DNA of 64,000 nucleotides from Sapria himalayana (lineage: Eukaryota; Streptophyta; Magnoliopsida; Malpighiales; Rafflesiaceae). A program made the position numbers and the translations under genes. Positions 41,396-56,919 of the stretch are shown piece by piece; the first letter of the stretch is position 1, and each line of letters opens with the position of its first letter. Under the pieces are notes generated by a model. The model searched no databases. It was not told the origin of the DNA and saw only the letters and a list, made by a program, of their open reading frames with translations. Location of the stretch: assembly GCA_029783825.1 (NCBI GenBank), contig JAREIK010010400.1, positions 1 to 64,000 on the forward strand, read 5' to 3'.

Positions 41396-42492
41396 TGCTA
41401 TTTTATAATCAAATGACTAAGTGTTAAATTTAAATTGAAATTCACAACTTTTATGAATGTCGCAGATTTATCTTTTTGTATATGTAACACGAAGTCATTA
41501 CTCAATGGGTGAGTTATGGATTCAGTCTCTTTCTTGCTTTGGCTTATTGTAGCATTAGCAATGTTCATGATTATATATTTTGTCTCTAGAACACAAAATC
41601 ATATCGATGAGAATATGCCATAACTTTCGTCTCTCTGTTGAACATATTGTTATGGCTCTATGAATGATCATGAATATATATTTAATCACTTTAATACTGG
41701 GTCATAGTATTAGATATGACCATAGCTTGTGCATTTTATCTTTATATTGCAAAGTCATTGCACTAGGAATGATTGTAACTTTGGACATTCCTCAATAACA
41801 AAAGTCATGAACCTAGAAATAGTTAAAGCTCGAGTACTACTCTTTATAACTTTCTATAGCTAAAATTATTGGGATTGGAAATATGACTATGGCTTTTTCC
41901 TTTGATTTGTGACCTCATGTTTCAATATGCAAGACTAATATTTTGAGCAATGATTAAAACCTTTTATACATTTGAATATGATTCATTTACACCTTTTTGG
42001 GTATTGTGAGCTTGCATACATAACTCATTTAATATAAAAAGAAAGAAATGCTACTTTTCATATCCTTGAGGATATAAAAAAAGGCCTTAGACATGCCAAT
42101 TAAAATAAATTTTTGATCCTTGATTGAAAGAGAGCCTATACTTCTTGCCCTGCTCAAACTGCCCTGGGGCTAGTTTGTTCTAATAGGCTACAAGGTGGTT
42201 ATTTTTTTAGAGGTGAACTATGTTTTAAAAAAATTGTTGAGTGTGTGCATGAGAGATATTTTAGAAGAAATTACAATAATCAATATAAATAGCATTCTCT
42301 ACAATTAGCTATTTCAACACATAGGGGTACAACTTTGGTTTAGTCTGTTAGTGTACATGAGTCAAATTACCTTTGATAGCCTAGTGATTCAACATCAAAT
42401 ATGATGAGACATAATGGAGATAAAGTAAATGCTCCTATTATTTTGGTTAGAGCTTTACCAATCATTCTAGAGTTTAGACAGGAACAAAATAA
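41396..42492. other. Spacer part 2: unrecognised single-copy sequence
   Basis: About 1.1 kb of AT-rich sequence, clearly less extreme than the satellite. It has no convincing reading frame, RNA gene or terminal repeats. It gives way to satellite at about 42,493 (AAATAAATTATTTTAATTTTTC). I see nothing assignable in it. Confidence 0.5.
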
Positions 42493-43147
42493 ATTATTTT
42501 AATTTTTCAGTATAATTTTAATTTTTATTTTAATTATTTATCTGTTTTTTTATAGAAATATTAATTACAAAATAAATTATTAGTGATACAGATCTAATTT
42601 AAATTAAACCGGTATATCCTAAATAATAAACAATAAATCTCATTTTTTTCATTTAAATTTTAAATATTCAAATTTAATTATTTATTTGTTTATTTTTATA
42701 TAAATATTAATTACAAAATAAAGTATGAGTTACACAAATATAATTTATATAAATTATTTTTAATCAAAATAATATAGATAAACTTTTTTAAAAAAATTTT
42801 CAAAACAAAAGATTATTATATAGTAATATATTTTGCTTTGCATCTGAATCATTTTAGGTTTTGTAATTATATTATAATTGATATCTATCTTATTAATAAT
42901 AGATTATTTATTATGTTTTGATCATTATTAGAATATTTATCAATAAAATAGTTTATATTGAATTTATATGATATATAAATATAATGATTATTATAAGTAA
43001 ATATTGAATTCACTTTTGAAAAAAATTTAAATATTATTATATTTTCTAAGGTTATAACCTTTTAAAATATCAAAAAATAATAAAAATAAATTTTTTGTTT
43101 TTTGTTTTTTTAAATAAAACCTATAAACTAATAAATGCATACACAGT
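42493..43147 (-). repeat. Satellite monomer pair inside the duplication spacer
   Basis: One short-monomer fusion plus one monomer body in reverse orientation, with GGTATATCC-type end motif near 42,610 and palindrome region near 43,045. It ends at AAATGCATACACAG, inside a telomere-like block, where the inverted core copy begins. It shows that the inverted joint cuts through satellite. Confidence 0.8.
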
Positions 43148-43988
43148 ATCAAAGCCGATGTCATTGCTATGAAATGGAATACATGTAATACTGAATACCC
43201 ATAAATCCACAAGTCCTTTCTATGGCACTTTGTCAATTCATTATCACCTCTGAATTCCACATTCTTTTGCAACAATGATCATCAAAATTGTATCTCTTGG
43301 GTTAGAATGCTTCCTCCTTGAGCTCCAAGAAGTGGCTGTATGTTGCACCGACAAAATATCAAAAAATATCCATGCATCGGTGTGCATGTGTGATGAGGTC
43401 CATCTCATAGTCTAATTATTTACGCGTACAACCAAGCTAGAATACAAGTAAAATTACAAAATTCTATAAAGATGGGTCTTCTGCTATCGGAGTGTAGAAT
43501 CGCCTAATGTGTATTTACAAAATGCATTAGTAGGCCCCTCTTAGAGATACTCATGGGTCCAGTTGCCCTCATTGCATGCAACATAGAGATCATACAAGAT
43601 TGTTTATGTGAGTATGTCATGATCCGTCTCTACAAGTACATGGTGCATACAAAGTCCAAAATACAAATAAGACTACAAACAAAAACTACAAGTTCGAATC
43701 TTTCGCTCCCGTGTGGCTGGTCTGGAGTCCTTTGCTTAATGGCCCTGCTTGGTGATGCTTCGGATTTTGTCGATTCTCCAATTAATCATTGATTACCCAC
43801 TACTTCTGTTGGGCGATGGGTGGGTGGCCTTCTATGATGCCTGATATGTCTATTGGAACCCACTCCTAGCGAGGCCCTCTATAAGCTGGTGGCCCATACT
43901 TCTATCCCCTCTAAATGCTACACCAAAATGGACAAGAATATGTGAACGTGTGTACTATGGTCCATCGCTATGTGTGTGTGGTGCAGTA
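43148..43988 (-). other. Non-satellite core, right (inverted) copy
   Basis: Reverse complement of 40,028-40,960 with substitutions and deletions, ending ...TGTGTGGTGCAGTAGTATCAGGG. The mirror match continues without a break into satellite on the outer side (TATCAGGGTTTAG... on the right, CTAAACCCTGATA on the left). The core is therefore part of a larger inverted repeat, not a self-contained element with inverted ends. Confidence 0.75.
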
Positions 43989-46900
43989 GTATCAGGGTTT
44001 AGTTGTTTAGTAATTTAAGTAATTAGGTATTTCGTAGTTTATAGGTTTTATTTAAATAATTAAATAACAAAACAATTATTTTTATGATTTTTTCTCATTT
44101 TCAAGGTTATAACCATTTAAAATATTATAATTTTTAATCTTTTTTTCAAATGTTAATACAATATTTAATTATAATAATCATAAAAATTAAATATCATGTA
44201 AATTCAATATAAATAATTTTATTTATTGATATTATAATACTGATCATAAAATAGATTAAGAAACTATTATTAATAAGATAAATATTAATTAAAATATATT
44301 TGCTAAACCTAAAATGATTTAAAATTAAAGTAAAATATAATACTAAATAATAATTTTTTATTTTAAATTTTTGATTCTTTTTATAAGCTTATACATTTTT
44401 TTGATGAAGATAAATTAATTAAATTATATTTGTCTCCTTCATAATTTTATTTTGCAATTAATATTTCTATAAAAATAAACTAATAAATAATTAAAATGAA
44501 TATTGAAATTATAACAAATACAAATAAAAATGAGATTTATGATTAATTATTTCGGGTATACCGTTTTAATGGTTTAAGTATTTAGGAGTTTAGGAGTTTA
44601 GTGATTTAAGTGTTTAGGCATTTAGTAGTTTATATGTTTTATTTAAATAATGAAATAACAGAAATAAAAATTTTCAAATTTTTTATCAATTTTGAATGGT
44701 ATAACCTTAATAAATATAATAATTTTTAAATTTTTTTCAAATATGAATACAATATTTAGTTATAATAAACATAATAATTATATATCATGTAAATTAAAAA
44801 TAAACATTTATATTGATAGATATTAATAAACTAAATATAAATATAAATATAAATATAATAGTAATCAAAAAATAAATTAATAAACTATTATTTATTCATA
44901 GATTTTTATATATTATTTATAAATACATAAACCTTTAAAGATTGTTTAAATATTTAGGTATTTAAGGGTTTTCGGGTTTTGAGGTTTAGGAGTTTAATGA
45001 TTTAAGCGTTTAGGCATTTAGTAGTTTATAGGTTTTATATAAACAATAAAATAACAAAAAATTTATTTTTGTGATTTTATCTCATTTTCAAAGATGATAA
45101 CCTTTAAAAATATAATAATTTTTAAATTATTTTAAAATGTAAATATAATATTTAGTTATAATAATCTTTATAATTATATATCATGTAAATTCAATATAAA
45201 CAATTTTATTGATAAATATTCTAATAATGATCAAAAAATAAATTAATAATCTATTATTAATAAGATAGATATCAATTAAAATATAATTACAAAACCTATA
45301 ATGATTCAGAAGAATAGCAAATTATATTATTATATAATAATTTTTGTTTATAATTTTTTTTTCTTTTAGTAAGTTTATCTATATTTTTTTTGATGAAAAA
45401 TAATTTACATAAATTATATTTGTCTAACTCATAATTTATTTTTTAATTAATATTTATATAAAAATAAACAAATAAATAATTAAAATGAATATTTAAATTT
45501 ATAATGAAAAAAATAATATTTAGATTTATTCTTTATTATTTTGGGTATACCAATCTAATTTAAATTAGATCTGTCTCACTAATAATTTATTTTGTAATTA
45601 ATATTTCTATAAAAATAAACTAATCAATAAATAAAATAAAAATTTAAAATTATACTGAATAAAAATTAAAATGAGATTTATGAATTATTATTAATGTATA
45701 CCAGTTTAATATTTTAATTATTTAAAGGTGTTTTCATTAATGACTTTAGTGATTTATGTTTTTAGGCATTTAGTGGTTTATAGGTATTATTTAAACAATG
45801 AAATAACAAAAAAATTATTTTTGATATTTTTTCACATTTTCAAAGGTTATAACCTTTGAAAATATAATAATTTTAAAATTTTTTAAAAATGTGAAAACAA
45901 TATTTTATAATAAGAATCATTATAATTATATATTATATAAACTAAATATAAACAATTTTATTAATAGATACGATATCAATTATCAAATAATAAATTAATA
46001 TGCTATTATAAATATGATAGATCTAAATTAAAATATAATTGCAACCCTAAAAATATTCAAAATCTAATAAAAATTTATAACTAAATAATAATTTTATTAT
46101 TTAGTTTTTGCTTCTTTTTATAAGATTATATTTTTTTTGATGAAAAATAAATTATTTAAATTATATTTAAGGTTTACGAGTTTAAAGTTTTAAGTATTTA
46201 GGGGCTTTTGTGTTTAGGAGTTTATAGATTTAAGTGTTTAGGCATTTATGGTCTATAAGTTTTATTTAAATGATGATATAACAAAAAATTTATTTTTATT
46301 TTTTTTTTCTAATTTTTGAAGATTATAACCTTTGAAAATATAAAAAATTCTAAATTTTTTTCAAATGGAAATATAATATTTCATTATAATAATCTTAATA
46401 AATATAAGTCATTTAAATTCAATATAAATAATAACATTGCTAGATATTATAATAATGAACAATAAATAAATTAATAAACTATTATTAATAAGATAGATAT
46501 TATTTAAAATATATTTGCAAAATCTAAATTTATTCAAAATCAAAGTATATATTACTAAATAATATTTTTTTTAATATTTTGCTTTTTTTATAAGTTTATA
46601 TTTTTGTTATTAAAAACTAATTATTTAAATTATATTTGTATTCCTCATAATTTATTTTGTAATTTATAATTCTATAAAAATAAACTAATAAATAATTAAA
46701 ATAAATATTTAAAATTATAATGAATACAAAAGTGAATACAATATTTATTTATAATAATCATAATAATTATATATCATATAAAGTCAATATAAACAATTTT
46801 ATTGATAGATATTCTAATAATTATCAAAAAATAAATTAAAAATCTATTATAAATAAGATTGATATTACTTAAAATATAATATTAAAACCTAAAATGATTC

Positions 46901-48615
46901 AAAATCAAAGCAAAATATATTACTAAATAATAATTATTTGTTTTTAAATTTTTATTCTTTTTATAAGCTTATCAATTTTTTGATGATAAATAATTTTTAT
47001 AAATTATATTTTTAACTCATAATTTATTTTATAATTAATACATATATAAAAATAAAAAACAAAACAATCAAAATGAATTTTTTAAATTATAATGAAAAAA
47101 TATTAAAATGAACATTATTAAATATTATTTAGGGTATACTGATTTAAAGGATTATCTATATAGGGGTATCAGAATTTTGTAGTTTAGTGATTTAAATGCG
47201 TAGGCATTTAGTGGTGTATAGATTTTATTTAAACAATAGAATAACAAAAAAAATATTTATTTTTATTTTTTGACATTTTCAAAGGTTATAACCTTTGAAA
47301 ATATAATAATTTTAATTTTTTTTTCAAAAGTGAATACAATATTTAGTTATAATAATCATAATATTTATATATCATATAAATTTAATATAAACATTTTTAT
47401 TGATAAATATTCTAATAATGATGAAAAAATAACTTAATAATCTATTATTAATAATATAGATATCAATTAAAATATATTTACAAAACCTAAAATGATTCAG
47501 AAGCAAAGCAAAATATATTGCGATATAACAATTTTTTGTTTTGAAATTTTTTTTTCTTTTAAAAAGTTTATTTATAGATTTTTGATGAAAAATAATTTAT
47601 ATAAATTATATTTGTGTAACTCAAATTATTTTGTAATTAATCTTTATATAAAAATAAATAAATAAATAATTAAAATGAATATTTAAAATTATAATTAAAA
47701 AATTGAGAATTATTATTTATTATTTAGGGTATACCGGTCTAATTTAAATTAGATCTATCTTACTAATAATTTCATTTTGTATTTAATATTTCTATAAAAA
47801 TAAACTAAAAATTAATTAAAATAAAAATTTAAAATTATACTGTATAAAAATTAAAATGATATTTATGATTTTTTAATAATGTATACTAGTTTAATGGTTT
47901 TAGAATTTAGAGATTTTGTCTTTTAGGAGTTTAGCGATTTAGGTTTTTAGGCATTTAGTCGTTTGTAGGTTTTATTTAATCAATAAAATATCAAAAAATA
48001 ATTTTGTAATTTTTTCTCATTTTCATAGGTTATAACCTTTGAAAATATAATAATATTTAAAATTTTGTTTAATTTGAATACAATATTTAATTTTAATAAT
48101 ATTAGTAATTATATATAATATAAATTCAATATAGAATATTTAATTGATAGATATTATAATAATGATGAAAAATTAAATTAATAAACTCCTAATAATAAGA
48201 TAGATATTAATTAAAAAATATTTACAAAACCCAAATTGATTCAAAATTAAAGTAAAATATATTACTGGATAATAATTTTAATTTTAAATTTTTACTTCTT
48301 TTATAAGTGTATATATATTTTTTGATTAAAAATAAATTATTTAAATTATATTTGTCTCACTCATTATTTATTTTATAATAAATATTTCTATAAAGATAAA
48401 CTAATAAATAAATAAAATGAATATTTAAAACTCTAATAAATAGAAATTAAAATTAGATTTATTAATTATTATGTATTAAATAGGGGTTTAATGGCTTATG
48501 TATTTAGGTATTATGGGGTTTAGGTGTTTACTGATTTAATTGAGCATGCATTTAGTGGTTTATAGGTTTTATTTGAAAAATAAAATAACAAAACATTTAT
48601 TTTTATTATTTTTTG

Positions 48616-48647
48616 ATATTTTCAAAGGTTATAACCTTTGAAAATAT
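48616..48647. repeat. 32-bp perfect palindrome of the satellite monomer
   Basis: ATATTTTCAAAGGTTA plus its exact reverse complement, in the first 1.35-kb unit. Confidence 0.85.
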
Positions 48648-49965
48648 AATAATTTTTTAATTTTTTTCAAAAGTGAATTCAATATTTAGTTATAATAATC
48701 ATTATATTTATATATCATATAAATTCAACATAAATAATTTTAGTGATAAATATTCTAATAATGATCATAAAATAAATTAATAATCTATTATTAATAAGAT
48801 AGATATCAATTAAAATATAATTACAAAACATAAAATGATTCATAAGCAAAGCAAAATATATTACTATATAATAATTTTTTGTTTTGAAATTTTTTTTATT
48901 TTAAAAAGTTTATCTATATTTTTTAGATAAAAAATAATTTACATAAATTATATTTGTCTAACTCATAATTTATTTTTTAATTAATATTTATATAAAAATA
49001 AAAAATTAATAATTAAAATGAATATTTAAAATTATAATAAAAAAATGAGATTTATTATATATTATTTAGGGTATACTTGTTGAATTTAAATTATATCTGT
49101 CTAACTAAGAATTTATTTTGTAATTAATATTGCAATAAAAATAAACTGATAAATAATTAAATTAAAAATTTAAAATTATACTCAATAAAAATTAAAATGA
49201 GAGTTATGATTTTTTATTAAAGTATACCAGTTTAATGGTTTAAGTATTTTGAGGTTTTGTCGTTTAAGAGTTTAGCAATTTATATTTTTAGGCATTTAGT
49301 GATTTATAGGTTTTATTTAAACAATAAAATAAGAAAAAAAAATTGTAATTTTTTGTCATTTTCAAATGTTATAACCTTTTAAAATTTAATAATATTTAAA
49401 ATTTTTTGAAATTTGAATACAATATTTAGTTATAATAATTTAAATAATTCTATATCATATAAAATAAATATAAACGATTTTATTGATAGATATTATAATA
49501 ATGATCAAAAATTAAATTAATAAACTATTTATAATAAGATTGATATTAATTAAAAAATATTTATAAAACCCAAATTGATTCAAAATTAAAGTAAAATATA
49601 TTAGTTGATAATAATTTTTAATTTATAATAATACTTCTTTTATACTTCTTTTAAAAGCGTATATATTCTTTTTGATTAAAAATAAATTATTTAAATTATA
49701 TGTGTCCCAGTCATAATTTATTTTGTAATAAAAATTTCTATAAAAATAAACTAATAAATAATTAAAATGAATATTTAAAATAATAATAAGTTGAAATAAA
49801 AATTCAATTTATTAATTATTAAGTAGTATATTGCGGTTTAATGGTTTATGTATTTAGGTATTACGGGGTTTAGGAGTTTACTGATATAACTGTGTATGAA
49901 TTTAGTATTTTATAGGTTTTATTTAAAAAATAAAATAACATAAAATTTATTTTTATTATTTTTTC

Positions 49966-49997
49966 ATATTTCCAAAGGTTATAACCTTTGGAAATAT
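49966..49997. repeat. 32-bp palindrome with a compensating base pair
   Basis: Half-site ATATTTCCAAAGGTTA and its exact reverse complement. Relative to the common half-site, T is changed to C on the left and A to G at the matching position on the right, keeping the palindrome perfect. The neighbouring unit near 51,325 has only the right-hand change. Confidence 0.85.
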
Positions 49998-52900
49998 AAT
50001 AATTTTGAAATTTTTTTCAAAAGTGAATTCAATATTTAGTTATAATAATCATTATATTTATATATCATATAAATTCAATATAAATAATTTTATTGATAAA
50101 TATTCTAATATTGATCAAAAAATAAATTAATAAATAATTAATAATAAGATAGATATCAATTAAAATATAATTACAAAACCCAAAATGATTCAGAATGAGA
50201 GCAAAATATATTATTACTATATAATAAATTTTAGGTTTTCTATTTTTTATTCTTTTTATAAGTTTATCTATATTATCGATGAAAAATAATTTATATAAAT
50301 TATATTTGTCTAACTCATAATTTATTTTGTAATTAATATTTATATAAAAATAAAATATTAATAATTGAAATAAATATTTAAAATTATAATAAAGAAATGA
50401 GATTTATTATTTATTATTTAGGGTATACCGGTTTAATTTAAGTTATATCTGTCTCACTAATAATTTATTTTGTAATTAATATTTCTATGAAAATAAACTG
50501 ATAAATAATTAAAATAAAAATTTAAAATTATACTGAATAAAAATTAAAATGAGATTTATGAATTATTATTAATGTATACTAGTTTAATGGTTTAAGTATT
50601 TTGTGGTTTTGTCGTTTAAGAGTTTAGCAGTTTATGTTTTTAGGCATTTAGTGATTTATAGGTTTTATTTAAACAATAAAATAAGAAAAAAAATGGTAAT
50701 TTTTTGTCATTTTCAAATGTTATAACCTTTGAAAATTTAATAATATTTAAAATTTTTTGAAATTTGAATACAATATTTAATTATAATAATTTTAATAATT
50801 CTATATCATATAAAATAATTTTATAAACAATTTTATAGATAGATATTATAATAATGATCAAAAATTAAATTAATAAACTATTTATAATAAGATAGATATT
50901 AATTAAAAAATATTTACAGAACCGAAATTGATTCAAAATTAAAGTAAAATATATTAGTTGATAATAATTTTTAATTTATAATAATACTTCTTTTATACTT
51001 CTTTTAAAAGCTTATATATATTTTTTGATTAAAAATAAATTGTTTAAATTATATGTGTCGCACTCATAATTTATTTTGTAATAAAAATTTCTATAAAAAT
51101 AAACTAATAAATAATTAAAATGAATATTTAAAATAATAATAAGTTGAAATAAAAATTCAATTTATTAATTATTAAGTAGTATATAGCGGTTTAATGTTTA
51201 TGTATTTAGGTATTATGGGGTTTAGGAGTTTACTGATATAACTGTGTATGAATTTAGTATTTTATAGGTTTTATTTAAAAAATAAAATAACATAAAATTT
51301 ATTTTTATTATTTTTTCATATTTCAAAGTTTATAACCTTTGGAAATATAATAATTTTGAAATTTTTTTCAAAAGTGAATTCAATATTTAGTTATAATAAT
51401 CATTATATTTATATATCATATAAATTCAATATAAACAATTTTATTGATAAATATTCTAATATTGATCAAAAAATAAATTAATAAACAATTAATAATAAGA
51501 TAGATTTCAATTAAAATATAATTACAAAACCAAAAATGATTCAGAAGGAGAGCAAAATATATTATTACTATATAATAAATTTTAGTTTTTCTATTTTTTA
51601 TTCTTTTTATAAGTTTATCTATATTATCGATGAAAAATAATTTATATAAATTATATTTGTCTAACTCATAATTTATATTGTAATTAATATTTATATAAAA
51701 ATAAAAAATTAATAATTAAAATGAATATTTAAAATTATAATAAAAAAATGAGATTTATTATTTATTATTTAGGGTATACCAGTTTAATTTAAATTATATC
51801 TGTCTCACTAATAATTTATTTTGTAATTAATATTTCTATAAAAATAAACTGATAAATAATTAAAATAAAAATTTAAAATTATACTGAATAAAAATTAAAA
51901 AGAGATTTATGATTTATTATTAATGTATATTAGTTTAATGGTTTAAGTATTTTGAGGTTTTGTCGTTTAGTAGTTTAGCGATCTATGTTTTTAGGCATTT
52001 AGTGATTTATAGGTTTTTTTAAACAATAAAATTACAAAAAAAATTGTAATTTTTTGTCATTTTCAAATAGTATAACCTTTGAAAATTTAATAATATTTAA
52101 AATTTTTTGAAATTTGAATACAATATTTAATTATAATAATTTTAATAATTCTATATCATATAAAATAAATATAAACAATTTTATTGATAGATATTATAAT
52201 AATGATCAAAAATTAAATTAATAAACTATTTATAATAAGATAGATATTAATTAAAAAATATTTACAAAACCCAAATAGATTCAAAATTAAAGTAAAATAT
52301 ATTAGTTGATAATAATTTTTAATTTATAATAATACTTCTTTTATACTTATTTTAAAAGCGTATATATTCTTTTTGATTAAAAATAAATTATTTAAATTAT
52401 ATGTGTCCCACTCATAATTTATTTTGTAATAAAAATTTTTATAAAAATAAACTAATAAATAATTAAAATGAATATTTAAAATAATAATAAATTAAAATAA
52501 AAATTAAATTTATTAATTATTAAGTAGTATATAGCGGTTTAATGGTTTATGTATTTAGGCATTACACGGTTTAGGAGTTTACTAATATAACTGTGTATGC
52601 ATTTAGTGGTTTATAGGATTTATTTAAAAAATAAAATAACAAAATATTTATTTTTATTTTTTTTTCATATTTCCAAAGGTTATAAACCTTTGTAAATATA
52701 ATAATTTTTAAATTTTTTTCAAAAGTGAATTCAATATTTAGTTATAATAATCATTATATTTATATATCATATAAATTCAATAGAAACAATATTATTGATA
52801 AATATTCTAATAATGATCAAAAAATAAATTAATAATCTATAATTAATAAGATAGATATCAATTAAAATATATTTATAAAACCTAAAATGATTCAGAAGCA

Positions 52901-55900
52901 AAGCAAAATATATTACTATATAATAATTTTTTGTTTAGATATTTTTTTTCTTTTAAAATGTTTATCTATAATTTTTTGATGAAAAATAATATATATAAAT
53001 TATATTTGACTAACTCAATTTATTTTGTAATTAATATTTATATATAAATAAACAAATAAATAATTAAAATGAATAATTAAAATTATAATGAAAAAAAAAA
53101 TTTATTATATATTACGTAGGGATACCAGTTTAATTTAAATTAGATCTGTCTTACTAAGAATTTATTTTGTAATTAATATTTCTATAAAAATAAACTGATA
53201 AATAATTAAAATAAAAATTTAAAATTATACTTAATAAAAATTATTTTCAGATTTATGATTTATTATTAATGTATACCAATTTAATGGTTTAAGTATTTTA
53301 AGGTTTTGTCATTTAGGAGTTTAGCAATTTATGTTTTTAGGCATTTAGTGGTTTATAGGTTTTCTTTAAATAATGAAATAACGAAAAATTTATTTTCAAA
53401 ATGTATACCAACTAAATATAAACAATTTTATTGATAGATATTATATCAATTATCAAAAAATAAATTAATAAACTATTATTAATATGATATATATAAATTA
53501 AAATATAATTAAAAAACCTAAAATGATTCGAAATCAAAGTAAAATTTATTACTAAATAATAATTTTTTTTAGTTTTTACATCATTTTATAAGATTATATA
53601 TTTTTTTATGAAAAATATATTATTTAAATTATATTTGTATCACTCATAATTTATTTTGTAATTAATATTTATAAAAATTATTTAAATTATATTTAAGGTT
53701 TACGAGTTTAAATGTTTAAGTATTTAGGGGTATCGGGGTTTAAAAGTTTAGAGATTTATGTGTTTAGTTATTTAATGGTTTATAAGTTTTATTTAAACAA
53801 TTATATAAAAAAAATTTATTTTTGTTATTTTTTATCATTTTTGAAGGTTATAACATTTGAAAATATAACAATTTTTAAATTTTTTTTATATGTGAATACT
53901 ATATTTAGTTATGATAATCTTATTAATTATATATCATATAAATTCAATATAAACAATTATATTGATTGATATTATATTAATTATCAAAAAATAAATTAAT
54001 AAACTATTATTAAAAAAAAGATATTATTTAATATATATTTGCAAAACATAAATTTATTCAAAATCAAAATAAAATATATTACTAAATAATAATTTTTTTG
54101 AAGTTTTGCTTCTTTTTATAAGTTTATATTTTTTTTGTATTAAAAGTAAATTATTTAAATTATATTTGTATTCCTCAAAATTTATTTTTAATTTATAATT
54201 CTATAAAAATAAATTAATAAATAATTAAAATGAATATTTAAAACTATAATGAATACAAATAAAATAGAGATTTATTATTTATTATTCAGGATATACTAGT
54301 TTAATGGTTTAAGTATTTAGGTGTTTTGTGGTTTAGTGATTTAAGTGTTTAGGCCTTTAGTGATTTATAGTTTTTAATTAAAGAATGAAAAATAAAAAAT
54401 TTAATTTTTTAATTTTTTTTAATTTTTGAAAGTTATAACTTTTGAAAATATAATAATTTTTAATTTTTTTAAATGTGAATATAATATAGATTAATAATAA
54501 TCTTAATAATTATATAAAATGAAACTCAATATAAATAATTTTATTAATACATATTATAATAATGATCAATAAAAAATTAAAACTAATTATAATAATAATT
54601 ATATAAATTAAAATATAATTACAAAATCTAAAATGATTCAAAATAAAAATAAAATATATTACTAAATAATAAATTTTTGTTTTTAAAATTTTCCCTCTTT
54701 TTATAAGGATATATATTTTTTTTGATGAAAAATAAATTATTTAAATTAGATCTGTCTCACTAATAATTTATTTTGTAATTAATATTTCTAAAAAAATTAA
54801 CTGATAAATAATTAAAATAAAAATTTAAAATTATACATAATAACAATTAAATTGAGATTTTAGATTTTATATTAATGTACACCTGTTTAATGGTTTAAGT
54901 ATTTAGAGGTTTTGTCGTTTAGGAGTTTAGCAATTTATGTTTTTAGGCATTTAGTGGTTTATAGGTTTTATTAAAACAATAAAATAACAAAAAAAATTGT
55001 TATTTTTTCTCATTTTCATAGGTTATAACCTTTGAAAATATAATAATATTTAAAATTTTTTGAAATGTGAATACAATATTTAATTATTTTAATATTATTA
55101 ATTATATATCATATAAATTCAATATAAACAATTTTATTGATAGATAATATCATAATGATCAAATATTAAATTAATAAACTATTATTATTAAGATAGATAT
55201 TAATTAAAAAATATTTACAATACCCAATCGATTCAAGATTAAACTAAAATATCTTTCTGAATAATAATTTTTAATTTTTAAATTTTTACTTCTTTTATAA
55301 GCGTCTATATTTTTTTGATTAAAAATAAATTTTTTAAAATATATATATCGCACTTATAATTTAATTTGTAATAAATATTTCTATAGAAATAAACTAATAA
55401 ATAATTAAAATGAATATTTAAAATTATAATAAATAGAAATAAAAATTAGATTTATTAATTATTAAGTAGTATATAGCAGTCTAATGGTTTCTGTATTTAG
55501 GCATTATGAGGATTAGGAGTTTACTGATTTAACTGTGTATGCATTTAGTGGTTTATAGGTTTTATTAAAAAAATATAATAATAAATTTTTTTCTATTATT
55601 TGATATTTTCAAAGTTTATAATAATCTATAAACCAATTGTTATTTTTTCTCATTTTCATCGGTTATAACCTTTGAAAATATAATAATTTTTAAATTTTTT
55701 TAAATGTTAATACAATATTTAGTTATTATAATCATTATATTTATATATCATATAAATTCAATATAAACAATTTTATTGATAAATATTCAAATAAATATCA
55801 AAAAATAAATTAATAATCTATTATTAATAAGATAGATATAAATTAAAATATAATTACAAAACCTAAAATTATTCAGAATAAAATCAAAATATATTACTAT

Positions 55901-56919
55901 ATAATAATTTTTTGTTTTGAATTTTTTTTTCTTTTAAAAAGTTTATCAATAATTTTTTGATGAAAAATAATTCATATAAATTATATTTGTCTAACTCAAT
56001 TTATTTTGTAATTAATATTTATATATAAATAAACAAATACATAATTAAAATTAATATTTAAAATTATAATAAAAAAAATGAGATTTATTATTTATTATTT
56101 AGGGATACAGGTTTAATTTAAATTAGATCTGTCTCACTAATAATTTATTTTGTAATTAATATTTCTATAAAATAAATTGATAAATAATTAAAATAAAAAT
56201 TTAAAATTATACTTAATAAAAATTAAATGAGATTTATGATTTATTATTAATGTATACCAGTTTAATGATTTAAGTATTTAGAGGTTTCGTCGTTAAGAGT
56301 TTAGTGATTTATGTTTTTAGGCTTTTAGTGGTTTATAGGTTTTATTTAATAAAATAAAATAACAAAAAAAATTTCTATAATTTTTTGTCATTTTCATAGG
56401 TTATAACATTTGAAAATATAATAATATTTAAAATTTTTTGAAATTTTAATACAATATTTTGTTATAATAATATTAATTTTTATATATCATATAAATTTAA
56501 TTAAAATAATATTATTGATAGATATTATAATAATGATCAAAAATTAAATTTATAAACTATTAATATTAAGATAGATATTAATTAAAAAATATTTACAAAA
56601 CCCAAATTGATTCAAAATTAAAGTAACTTATATTACTTGATAATAATTTTTAATTTTTAAATTTATACTTCTTTTATAAGCATATATTTTTATTATATAA
56701 ATAATATGTTATTTAAATTATATTTGTCCCTCTCATAATTTATTTTGTAATAAATATTTCTAAATAAATACACTAATTAATAATTAAAATGAATATTTAA
56801 AAATATAATAAATAGCATTAAAAAATAGATTTATTAATTATTAAGTAGTATTTAGCGGTTTAATGGTTTATGTATTTAGGCATTACGGGGTTTAGAAGTT
56901 TACTGATTTAACTTTATAT

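Larger units (their letters stand above)
47735..53115 (+). repeat. Tandem higher-order repeat, about 1.35-kb unit, four copies
   Basis: The short-monomer fusion at the GGTATACC end motif recurs near 47,735, 49,080, 50,430, 51,785 and 53,115, a spacing of 1,330-1,355 bp. The three later units share a derived 14-bp duplication in the body (CTTCTTTTATACTTCTTTTA-type, near 49,630, 50,980 and 52,335) that the first unit lacks. The last three are thus the most recent amplification. Confidence 0.8.

Noticed and set aside
40028..43988. Foldback transposon with inverted ends of about 850 bp
   Set aside because: The inverted match does not stop at the supposed ends but continues into satellite on both sides, and flanks are inverted (CCCTGATA/TATCAGGG), not direct repeats. 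A segmental inverted duplication fits better.
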